The notes under the pieces are model-generated. The model was given only the letters and a program-made list of their open reading frames with translations, made no database searches and was not told the DNA's origin. A stretch of 64,000 nucleotides of DNA, from the NCBI RefSeq assembly GCF_019703515.2, contig NC_059372.1, positions 24,588,931-24,652,930 on the forward strand, given 5' to 3'. How positions within the stretch are numbered: the first letter of the stretch is position 1; each line of letters starts with the position of its first letter. This document shows positions 21,351-33,400 of this stretch, piece after piece. A program made the position numbers and the translations under genes. This stretch comes from Myxocyprinus asiaticus. Its lineage: Eukaryota; Chordata; Actinopteri; Cypriniformes; Catostomidae.

Positions 21351-24300
21351 TCAATTGTCCTCTGACTCTTCTTCTGCCTCACGCAACCACGTGAAGAAGG
21401 CAGTGACTGACTTCAGGGCCACACCCTTGCCTTGCTGTTCAGCAGGGTCTTTACTATTTTCCCACTTATAAAATGCATCTTCAGATATCACATCCTCATC
21501 ATATAAACAGTCAAAAAACATCCGGAGCAAATCTGAAAATAAATAAATAAATAATACATCATACAGCTTTGTTCAATTACATGTTATCCTGCAAGATCAC
21601 AGATTTAACCTAAGATAAATTGTGCCATTCCAAAGTATAAAACATCCATTTAAGAACAGTGTTTATAGCACAATTATAACAGCTCTTAAAACAGCTATTA
21701 CAAAGCTCTCTGTAATACTTGATTCTGATTGGTCATACTTGATGGCTGACTGGGATAATATACAGTCAGCCAGTCATTATCGCAAAATAAACCCCTTCAG
21801 GATGATACAAGATGTATGACCCGGCTCACCCTGTCTGGGTTTATGTTTTGTGATAATGACCGGCTGACTGTATATTATCCCTTCATTAAAACACTAGAAT
21901 AGCAGCTCTGGTGTGAATTTATGAGGGAATGTGGAAAGTGACAGGTTTTACTCACTAGGAGGCTGGTCCAGTTTTACTATCAATGCTTGAAGTGCGTAAA
22001 GTGCTTGCAACTGTCTCTCTGTGTCTGAGTTAAGGTACTTGTGTAATACAGGCAATCTCTTCTGGATTATGGGCGTGTCAACTTTGCAGGAGGAGCCCTC
22101 GGCTGCACACAGGGGACACAAAGTTTGGAGCATTAGACATTTTTAAACATTCAAAACTGTACCTCACATAAAGCAAACACTTCATCCCCACTAATATAAA
22201 CACAATTGTTAAATGCCCAAATAAAGTGCAAACATCTTGCAGTGCAATAATTCGGTGCAACCTTAACCAATCAAAAACAAACTTACTGGGGGAATCTCAC
22301 AGAAGTCAATAAAAAAAATGCCCAGGTCATAATTTACTAGGGATGTGCGAGACTAGTTTAATAAACGGTTCTGATGCTGCTAGTCAACACTGGAATTGTC
22401 TGTAAATATTTTTCTCTATTAAACTGTTCCAACATTTTTACACATTTGTTTGGCTATATATTTTAAAAACTTTTTAAAATATAATTAATAATACAATATA
22501 TATATATATATATATATATATTGTATTATTGATATATTGATATACTTAAAAATAGTATATCAGGGTAGGGTTGCACCAGCTGTGTGTAAGGTCTCACTTA
22601 AGTTGGGACGTAAAGTTCACACTAAGGGCTTAGTAACTGAGTCAGTGCTTAATTCAGTTGCACCACCTGTTCATAAGACTTAACTAGTAGGTCGTAAGCT
22701 CTCCGTAAAGTAATGCGTAGTCGCATAATATGATGTTTACCTGTATTTATCCAATCAGTAGCCTTGAAATTTGTACACAAAAGTGTTAAAAAGCTGTGAA
22801 TTTCAGTTAGATCTTGTTCAAACCTTGTTTGCTCATATAACTGTCAGCTGTAATAAATTATATCCCCATTGAAATACGATACATTATAAAAACAAGATTT
22901 CATTAATGGTATATTTAGCCTATATAAATAACAATATTCAATAACTGTATCTAAAATGAATAAACAATAAATAAATAAATAAATATACAACAGGCTGGAA
23001 AAATCGATTTGTTTTTTTTTTTTTCATTTTAATATCTTATATATATTGTATATGTTGAAACTTGACACCGGGCACACAGGAAAGTGCACCATTAGGTCGG
23101 TTTCATGCTGAAGAAGTCTTTTACATAATGTTTTCTCCTGTAAATATAAATGAGTGTAAATGCCAACATCATCATATATGTCAAAAGGACTGAAGCCTGT
23201 CAACCAAAACATGAGCTCAATGATGTCATTAAATGAGTCTGCTTTTTTATTCCATCAGTTACTCCTGGTCGGAGGTTTCTGTAATTATTTAGTTTATACA
23301 TAGGGTTACATTCTACTTAAGTTTAATGGTGCAACACTCAAATATTTAGTAGTACGTAAATTGTGACTTAGTGCCCATTTACGCCACAACTAGGCTAAGC
23401 AACTAACTTACGTATAGCTGGTGCAACCGGCCCCTGGAGAAGATGTATACAAAGTTTAATTTCACCTCAGGCAGCGCATGCAATTAATTCCACTCTCACT
23501 CGTGGCGCACGCAGGAAAATGTCCTCTCGCAAGACGAGCAAAGTAGCTATGGAAGTCACCGTGATGGTTTGGGAAGTGGATTTCCGAAACGTTGGCTTGC
23601 AAGTCTCTATGGATGTTTTTACATTTAAGTCTTCTTTAAATCTTTGCGTGCTTACAAGTTATTTTCCCACCAAGCAGGCTTTTTCAAGTGCAGGATAATC
23701 GCCTCAGGTGAGTCGGGTACCGTCTTTCACCGGAACATTTTGAAATGTTACTTTTACTCATCAAATACAGTATGAATACTAAATGAAAGTCAGTAGCCTA
23801 GATATTGATTATTTTGGGCTAGATATGCAAATTCTTTACCCCTGCTGATCAAGAAGGTTATTTTCAACAATGTGCACCACCTGCTTAACTGCTTAAACTA
23901 ACTTTCATTCTGTGTGCATGTCATGTTTAGAACAATACATTAGATTTATTTTTGTTCATTTCTCACAGGCCCCTTTTCTTCTAGCTATTTGATTTAATTT
24001 TTTTGCATCGTAACAGCTGTTCGGTTAAGAACGTTAACCAATAACAGTCAAATAAGATTTTTTTCTCTCTCGTAGATTTGGCTTAGTTGTTTATTATTTT
24101 CAACAATGTCCTGATTGTTTTAATATGTTAATTAACTTTTACTTGGTGAATTCCGATTAGAACAAGCTATTAGGGTTGCTCTATTAGTTCTGCACTATTC
24201 ATTCAATTGTTTTCAATATATATGCCTGTGTACGCTAACGTTGATTCAGTGAATGCGTGTCATTCTATTTTTAATGTACAATGATCATTATGCAAGACAA

Positions 24301-24929
24301 GCACATCACAGATAAATGCCCCTTCTCAGTGGAATTCAGTGTTGGATTTGGCTGTTGTTGGAATATAATAAGTATTTTAAATGGGTTGCATAAACACACA
24401 ATGTTTTTTGACTATTTTCTGAAGCTTTTTAGACTAGTCGACTCCAAAATGTACGTTTAAACGTCATTGAAATTAGTCATTCCGCAATTGCCTATAAATT
24501 ACCCCAAAAATCAAGAGGAAAAATTCTAATAAATTGTATTTTAAATAAAGAAAATGAAGCCTATTTTTAAGGACCATGAATTGTGACATTATCATGACAA
24601 CTGAGCACCCCTCCAACTGGGCCAGCTGTCACAAGGGCTATATATCTGTAACGATAAGATTTGGAGTCAAAAGTTCAGAACCGCAAATGTGCATTATCTC
24701 TTCAAGTTTTGTATGTTAGTTTCAAAACACTCTTAAATTAGGAAAACAAATTTTGAATTCTTCCCAAAGTAAATTTTCACTTTCATATTTTGTTATAGCT
24801 CTTGAGTAAACCAGCAAACATTAAGGCAATGGTCAACTATATTATGAAGGCAGATTTTTACAGAAAAGTTTAAATGTGTTCTTAGGACAGAAGTATTTTG
24901 TATGAAAGTCAAGTCAGGGCATTTTCTCA

Positions 24930-24963
<34 letters not shown>

Positions 24964-27570
24964 TTAAATGTCATAAATTAAAAACTTTATTTGTAAGCCA
25001 AAACAATGTTTTGATATTTTTGGACATTACCTTTTCCATTTGAGTTTTTTCATGAATCATTTTGTGCCTTATAATTGTTTTACTAATTGCATTTGGCTGA
25101 AAAGTCTATAATAGGCTGTTTAATGCAGGTGTAGAATTTGTTTTAGTAGGGACACGTTCCCCTGTCACCCCCCACTGTTCACATGAAACCAACACCACTG
25201 GTTTAGTGCCAAGTTCTATTGTTACAACTTGCCCTATACAGACTGACAGTGTGCAATGTTGTTCAAAAAGGTCAACATGATTTCAATGAACTGTATATTT
25301 GTTTCTTCTTCTGGGCAATCATGTTGAAAATGTTCAACAGCTTTTTTTGTAACCAAGACATCAATGTAAGTGGCTATACAGAAATTGACTTTCAAAAATA
25401 AACCTACTATGAGAAATATTCGCTGGAGTAAAAAGTGTGACAATTAGCCCTGGACTTCCCCATTTAAATTAAAAGTACATTCATAAGTAGTATTTGTTGT
25501 ACTGTTGTACATAAAAAATGTACTGGACAGAATGCTTTTCATTACTGTACTAGTGTTGAAAATGAGATCTTTTCACATTACAGTTATGAAAAGAAGAAAA
25601 ATGTCATAAAAATTTGCAAAAGTATGTCACAATGCAAAAACACTTCATGGTCCTAAAACAGGTGTCATTTCTTAATCTTTAATAATTTATTATATCATTT
25701 ATACTTTTGCTCTGATTTCAGTGAAATGTGATATATTGACCCATAATCCACCCAAACAACTTGTGTTGTTTCTGTGTGACGAAATACAGAGCCACTTACT
25801 TTTCACTGCTGCTTTGCACACAGCAGTCATTAAAGCTCTGAGGAAAGAAGGTGAACTCATTTCCGATTCATCTAGATTAGCCTGTAATACATGATCACAC
25901 ATCAATTACAAGATTATCATTCACTGAGTTTCACAACCTTTAATGAAATGAGTTTGAAGAGCCTCATGTAAATCTGTACCTCAACCCAGTCAAAGATTTG
26001 TTCATCGCCAGCCATTTCCTCAAGTAGCAGTTTTTCAAGTTGCTTGTTCAGTTCCTCAGGCGAGAGTGTTCTCTTAGAGACAGCCTCGGTTGGGTTTACA
26101 CAATCAGAAATTGTGAAGTCTAGTTTCTGTTGGAGGAACAAATTGTAAACAGAACTCTTACAGAACTCTTCTGTAAATAAATGTAATTTCTTCAGAATTC
26201 AATAACATCTTGTAGATGAATAATGTTCTTTTACCGTGTCCTTAAAGGTTCTCATTTTAGATTCTAGTAGGAAAAGTAAGGTAAAGGAATACTCACATGT
26301 TCTGTGATGAAGCTGTGCACATCCTCTGTTTCAGGTATAACATCTGCCCAGCTCAACCCAGAGTCCCTCCATAATGATCCCACTTTCCTACGGCTCTGCA
26401 AAACATACATACACACAATCCAATTTATTTCCACCATCCTTTACACTAGCATATATATGCTCTATATAAATATGGCAATACCTGTGACCTGACAACAACA
26501 AATGAAGATGATCAAGGGAATAGAAATAGAATAAAATGTTTTACCTTAAAAAGTAAATGATAGAAAAATACACAATAATCATATGCATGTTTTACTCCAG
26601 CATTTAGCTTACCATATGTTTGCATAGAAGGTGCAATATTTCAGAAAATAATATCCCAGCTCTTCCCACAGGGAGTAATGGTTTACTAAATTCACTGCAA
26701 GCACAAAATAAAAAAATAAAATAAACAAAGCACCAAACTAGTGTACAGGCAATGCTGATTAGTTAAGTCTGAATCCAATAACACTACAGTAAATCTCTGC
26801 TGAGGGGAAAAAAAAACTTACCTAAATAATTCTCTCATAGAGATTCCCCCCTCTCGAAGCACAGGGGTTGCCAGTTCCGCAAGATACAGCCATATATGAG
26901 GAACATCAATGGCCATATCATCTGCAAATTCAAGAGTTTCAGAGAACCTGTGGAGAAAACATCAAAACACGAAAAATTATTTATTAGTAACAAATAAACT
27001 GCTTCTGTATTGGTGCTCTAGTAAAGAAATCAATGTAATGCAGCACGATACCTGAAGCCACAGGCAGCAATGGTAAGAGTTATAAGAGGTAAGAGAGATA
27101 TTAGATCCATTACAAACCTAGTGAGCCTAATATTTTGAGCCATGGGAGTGCTCACCCACAAAGACCAATTTCTAGCCTAAATAAATATTTTAGAGGTGAG
27201 GAAAATGTGAAAATTTAGCATCCACTCTGGAAATTTCTCTGATTTTTCCATATCTTTTTCAGTTCTGCAAATCACAATTTTAAAATTCCCAGATATTTCC
27301 AGGTTTTCCTTGACTGTGAAATCCAGGAGATCATAAGAAGCTGGTAACTTACACCAGTTCTTGTGTCAGCCCGTGCAATTGCTGCAGTCTCACCCTTTAA
27401 AGAACTGAGGTTTCGAGAGGCTTCCAGCCTGCAGTAGCTGGTAAAGCAGCTGACCCATGTGGTCTCGTGTGATCTGACTCCTCTCCACCGTTGACTCCAC
27501 ACCCACACGTACAAACACATAGAGCATGGCAGGCTGCTCCAGTTCCTCCACACACTGCACTGCCTCCTGC

Positions 27571-27605
<35 letters not shown>

Positions 27606-30347
27606 AAAAAATGTATGCATGTTCACCTTACAAAGACAATACACAAAAGGGCATAAATAGTGCAGATGCATATGTTTAAAGGAATTTGCAATATGGCGAT
27701 TTAATGGTTACTTATGGTGATTAAAATAATAGTGCAAACCTTATAATCAGTAATGTGCAAAAACTCATCAATAATCGACTTGAACCGCCTCTCCATCTCC
27801 TCTTCTGTTAATGCAAGCTTGTCTGGAGAGGAACCTGACTGTGCTTCAAGTTTAATTGCTGCAATGAGAAACAGCCTTTTGTTTGGAATAACCAATGCTA
27901 ATCACTTCAATCATAAACAAGTTTATACAAGGCAGCTCTTTCACACATGCATTGCACTTTAATGTAACCGACAACATAAATGCAAGATTTTTAACATCTT
28001 TATAGTGAGTGTATAGGCATCTGTGTGTCTCACCAGACTCCCTGGACTGGCTACGCTCCAGTCTGCTCTTGTCCGCAGTGCTGGTGGGCAGCTTGGGCGT
28101 GTCTGAGGCATTTAAGTCTCTGCGGGACACCTCCTGCACCGACTCCTCAGGGGCCTCCTTATTGCTGCCACCCAATGAGAGGGTCCCTGTTCGAGTGGGA
28201 TCCATGCTCAATGGCTTGTCATTGTGCTCCCGCCCTGAGCTTCCACGACTGAGAAATTCACAAAAATGACTGGATAAGGATTTTTAAACTGTACTGGAGT
28301 GATTCATTCTGATTCAGACTGATTATTCAGACCGATTTGTGAACCAGTTCGAAAACAAAAAAACAAATGGAAATCAAGATGGCCAACAGAGAGGTGTGCA
28401 GCGTGGCAGGTGCTGCTACTTTAAAGTTTACTACTACATAAAAAGTCCATTGCGACTAAGGAAATTTAGCAAACCACCAAAGCAAAATCCAGCAGTACTA
28501 GATTCCTGGTTTAACATCATCATAAGGAGATACACCTTAATATTATTAATGGTGTCAATACGGCCATGCTGGGAGGATACAAACAATTCAATCATGGCAC
28601 CAGGATCGATTCACCTTCCACCGAAACACATCTGTCTGGGACTATTTGGAGTATATCACAATTTTTTTTTTTTAAATGGGAAAGCCTCTGATACAAAACA
28701 ACAAAAAGTGACACAGAGATGAAATTTCAACAAACAATATGGAAGCTACTCAGCTATTTGGTGATAACTTTATTACTGTCTGGCAATATCCAGCTCAATA
28801 CTGGACCAGATAACTCTTCAGAATTCAGCAATACGACAGAAGTTCCAGACATCAAAGTGACAAACGAGGTTGGTGAGTGTCTTGCTTTGACATCATCTAA
28901 TATTGTAATCGCTTGTCGCAAATGAAGTCTTGAAACCCCAAATATAAAGACTGTTCTTGTAAATACTCAAGATTTTGTACTAAATGGGATTGTAAAGGGA
29001 TAATGCTATGGGATCTAAAAGCAAAACCCAAAGGACTATTTGGAGGACATTTGAACCTCCGTAGTATTACTGGGAAAAGTGAACAAATTCAAGAATCTTA
29101 AAAAAAAATAAAAATAAAATGTTTTATCCCATTTTCTCCCCAATTTGGAATGCCCAATTCCCACTACTTAGTAGGTCCTCGTGGTGGCGTGGTTACTCAC
29201 CTCAATCCGGGTGGCGGAGGACAAGTCCCAGTTGCCTCCACTTCTGAGACTGTCAATCTGCGCATCTTATCGCGTGGCTCATTGTGCATGACAATGCGGA
29301 GACTCCCAGCACGTGGAGGCTCATTCTACTCTCCGTGATCCACGCACAATTTACCACGCACCACAATGAGAGCGAGAACCACTAATCGTGACCACGAGGA
29401 GGTTACCCCATGTGACTCTACCCTCCCTAGCAACCGGGCCAATTTGGTTGCTTAGGAGACCTGGCTGGAGTCACTCAGCACACCCTGGATTTGAACTCGC
29501 GACTCCAGGGGTGGTAGTCAGCATCAATACTCGCTGAGCTACCCAGGCCTCCCCAAATTCAACAAACTTATTATAGACACTAATTTAGACTTTGAAGAAA
29601 CATGGCTTCATAAAAATTCACCATCAGCAGCCTTAAATATTCCAGGATACAAAATCTATAGGAATATATAGAGATCTGAAGGAAAAGGAGGAGGTATTAT
29701 GTTTTATATCAAAGACCATATCAGATGTGATCAAATTGAGTGGCAGTGTAATTTTTAACTTGAATGTATCAGACTTAGTCTCATTATCTCCTCAAATATC
29801 TTTCACCCTCATAGGTTTGTATAGACCACCATCTGCTAAAAATGTGTTCTTTGACCAGTTGTATTGTATGCTAAAGGAATGCAATTTTGAAAAGGAGGTT
29901 ATTTTGATGGGGGATTTTAACATTAATTGGCCAGACAAAGTAAATAGAAAATCTCTTAAACGCATTACAAATGATTTTGATTTTACACAGCTAATAAAGG
30001 GACCAACAAGAATAACACAGTCCTCCAATACACAAATTGATTTAATATTTAGTAATAAGCCTGAAAGAATTGTTAAATCTTATAATATGATTACAGGATT
30101 ATCTGACCACATCCTAACCCTGGTACTCAGAAATCTAAGAAACGCTTTCATAAAAATGAAACTAGAAAGTCTTGTCAATTTAGGATACCCAAAAATGAAC
30201 AGAGTAATTTTGAAAATGCAATTAAAAATATTAAATGGAATGAAAATTCTATCAGATTCAAGTTTTTAAGATGATAGTGGTGTCTTCCTATCTACTATTC
30301 AAGCTATAATAAATGACTTCTCGAGAGGAAATAAGGAGGGACATAGG

Positions 30348-30415
<68 letters not shown>

Positions 30416-33400
30416 AAAAAACTCTTCCTTGGTTAAATAGTAATATTTTGAAATGAATGAAAAAGAGATATTGCACGAAAAACATCTCTTAAAACTAAAC
30501 TGACCACAGACAGATCTAAGTTTGTCATGTTATGAAATAAAGTGATAAAAGAAGCAAAAATTATTATTTTTTATTAATATAATTAATTAGGGTTAGGGTA
30601 ATCCTAAACTAATTAGGAATCATTTACAGAGATTGCTAGGGAAAAATCATAACACTAATAGTAAGAACCTTGAAATCTGTGTCAATGGCACCATTATATC
30701 AGATATAGCTCAAATAGCTACATCTTTTAATTCTCATTTTGTTGAATCTGTGAAGTTAAAAGTTAAACCCCCTTTCAACCAAGCATTAGATATTTTGAAT
30801 ACAAATTATAGCCAACCACTATTTGACGTTACTGATATTTCAGAGTCCAAGGTTGGGCTGTTGACAAGTACCCTTAAGCATTCAAAAGCAAAGGATGTAT
30901 ATGGTCTTGATACAGTGTTCCTTAAAACATTTAGTGGAAGTTTATCTGGTCCAATTACATATATTATTAATAGGGCCTGGGTAGCTCAGCGAGTGTTGAC
31001 ACTGACTACCACCCCTGGAGTCGCGATTCGAATCCAGGGCATGCTGAGTGACTCCAGCCAGGTCTCCTAAGCAACCAAATTGGCCCGGTTGCTAGGGAGG
31101 GCAGAGTCACTTGGGGTAACATCCTCGTGGTCGCTATAATGTGTGGTTCTCACTCTCGGTGGGGCACATGTTGAGTTGTGCGTGGATGCCGCGGAGAATA
31201 GCGTGGGCCTCCACACGTGCTACATTTCCGTGGTAACGCGCTCAACAAGCCACGTGATAAGATGCATGGATTGACGGTCTCAGACGTGGAGGCAACTGAG
31301 ATTCGTCCTCCGCCAGCCAGATTGAGGCGAGTCACTATGCCACTACGAGGACTTAGAGCACATTGGGAATTGGGCATTCCAAATTGGGGAGAAAAAGAAA
31401 ATGGGAGAAAATCAAAAAACAAAACAAATATTATTAGCAGGTCTATTAATTTAGGAATTTTCCCAGAGGCATGGAAGACATCAGTAATAACCCCTGTTTT
31501 TAAACATGGTGATCCAACAGAGCTGAATAATTATAGGCCAATTAGTATATTTCCTGTTGTGTCGAAGATCATCTAAAAGCATGTAGCGGAACAACTTACC
31601 ACCCATCTTAACAACAGCCTTTTTAGATTACATCCAAAGCAATTTGGCTTTAGAGCAAATCATTCGAAGGAGATGGCAATTTGCCTGTTTCTGGATAATG
31701 TTAAATCGAGATTAGATAAGGGTGGAGTTGTTGGAGCCGTATTTTTAGATATAAGAAAGGCCTTTGACAGTTGATTATAGTATCCTTTTAAAAAAGTTGA
31801 TAAAGTTCAATTTTACACCTAAGGCAATTAAATGAACAAAATCTTACTTAGATGGAAGAACACAGAGTAAAGATAAATAGGGAATTGTCTCCGGCCCTTC
31901 ATTGTGATGTTGGTGTACCCCAGGGATCCATTTGGGGACCACACCTATTTTGTCTATATATCAATGATTTACACACTGTAGTGATTGTGAGGAGCAGATG
32001 TATGCAGATGATACTGTAGTGTATGTACACGCAAAGACTAAACAACAAGTCGCATGTAAACTCATATTGCACATATTGCACAATGGCTTAGTGATTTGTG
32101 TCTCCACCTTAATATACAGAAAACAGTATGTATGTGTTTCACTAAGAGACAAACCAATGATTCTGAACCAGATGTTTATTTATGTCATGGGAAAAAAGTT
32201 GAAAATAGTCTCTCATTTCAATTATCTTGGTATCACTATGGATTCTAACCTTACATTCAAAATGCATGTTAAAAAAGTTATAAACACAGTAAAGTTTCAT
32301 TTATAAAAATTTTGATATATTAGAAGTTGTTTGACCACAAAAGCAGCAAGATTATATTTTAATGCAATGATCATGATCAACTAGCTGGACTCAAGCCTCG
32401 TGTTAAACTCTTAAATCTGTAAACCTATTATATCATCAGGCCCTCAAGGTTTTAGACATAAAGCCAAATAGATATCATCACTGTCAATCAATCCAAAATC
32501 AAAATGTACTTAGCTGGGATAATTTAATTATACAAACAGATTCTGGTCTTGTATATAAAATCTTGCATGGTTTAGCTCCTTCTCTTTCAGAGTTTAATAA
32601 ATAAAGAGTAACGGGCAGATCCACTAGATCTATTGCTAGAGGGGACTGTGAAGTACCCATGTGAAGATCAGCTCTTGGTCAGTCAAGTTTAGCTGTAAGA
32701 GCAAGTCAGACATGGAAAATTTTGCCTATTCATATCAGTACCTGTAAAATATATCGCTCATTCATATGCATATCAATTAGCCTATCAGAAGCTAATTGGC
32801 TAAAGGCTTGACATCATTTTCTGGAATTTTCCAAGCTGCTTAAAGGCACAGTTAACTTACTGAATGTAAACTTCCGGCCCACTGGAATTGTGATATAATC
32901 AATTAAAAGTGAAATAATCTGTGGAGTGGTTAAAAATTTAGTTTGAATGACTTCAACCTAAGTGTATGTAAACTTCTGACTTCAACGGTATATTAATTAT
33001 AGAACTGTCCATAACATAGATTTTACATTTACATTTAGTCATTTAGCAGACGCTTTTATCCAAAGCGACTTACAAATAAGAAACATAGCAAGCAATTTGT
33101 CAAACAGAGTTCAACAACATCTACAGTGTTGTACTGTCAAGCTATCAAGGTGGCTGGAGTAGTATAGGTGCTAGCGCAGTAAGTGCAAGTTAAGTTCAAT
33201 AGTAAGTCCAATTAGTGTGGATTGGTTAAGTGCTCGCGGAACAAATGTGTTTTCAGCTGGTTCTTGAATGTACAAATATATATACAATTAAACAACAATT
33301 TGTTATAGTTTGCTAAAAATATAATAAACAATTTACAGGACACATTTCTTTGCAGCTCAAAGTGAAACTTTGATAAGTGCACATTAGGGATGTAAGCTAC

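Larger units (their letters stand above)
21351..26126 (-). other. eif4g3: eif4g3 exons for the W2 (HEAT-3, Mnk-binding) domain
   Basis: Exons 25980-26126 (DEQIFDWVE), 25800-25881 ([16 protein letters not shown]), 21956-22102 ([18 protein letters not shown]) and 21351-21532 ([17 protein letters not shown], then TGA) form the C-terminal W2 domain. In eIF4G this recruits Mnk kinases near eIF4E. The last two introns are 3.7 kb (22103-25799) and 0.4 kb. Confidence 0.95.
28716..32430 (+). mobile_element. Non-LTR retrotransposon (LINE) remnant split by two SINEs
   Basis: Plus strand. A short segment at 28719-28925 with [16 protein letters not shown] resembles the start of many LINE ORFs. An apurinic-type endonuclease follows at 29727-30269, with [33 protein letters not shown] and GLSDHIL. 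RT blocks are at 30633-30960 and 31440-32306, with [29 protein letters not shown]-like sequence around 31917 and [12 protein letters not shown] at 32000. Stops and frame changes break the RT. The clade is within the Jockey/CR1/L2-type LINEs but is not resolved. It lies in the 8.5-kb eif4g3 intron, antisense to the gene. Confidence 0.8.

Noticed and set aside
27397..27671. Open frames with poly-CV runs from the CA repeat
   Set aside because: Translation of a microsatellite in the wrong frames over a genuine eif4g3 exon.
28339..28722. 127-residue open frame upstream of the LINE
   Set aside because: No family resemblance. Its position suggests the 5' region of the LINE rather than a host gene.
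30351..30410. Regulatory hairpin at the long TA run
   Set aside because: Plain microsatellite inside a dead LINE. No supporting context.
30973..31040. tRNA gene (GGGCCTGGGTAGCTCAGCGA with a B-box-like motif)
   Set aside because: It is the head of a SINE of about 450 bases that is present three times with target duplications. The acceptor stem does not close as in a true tRNA.
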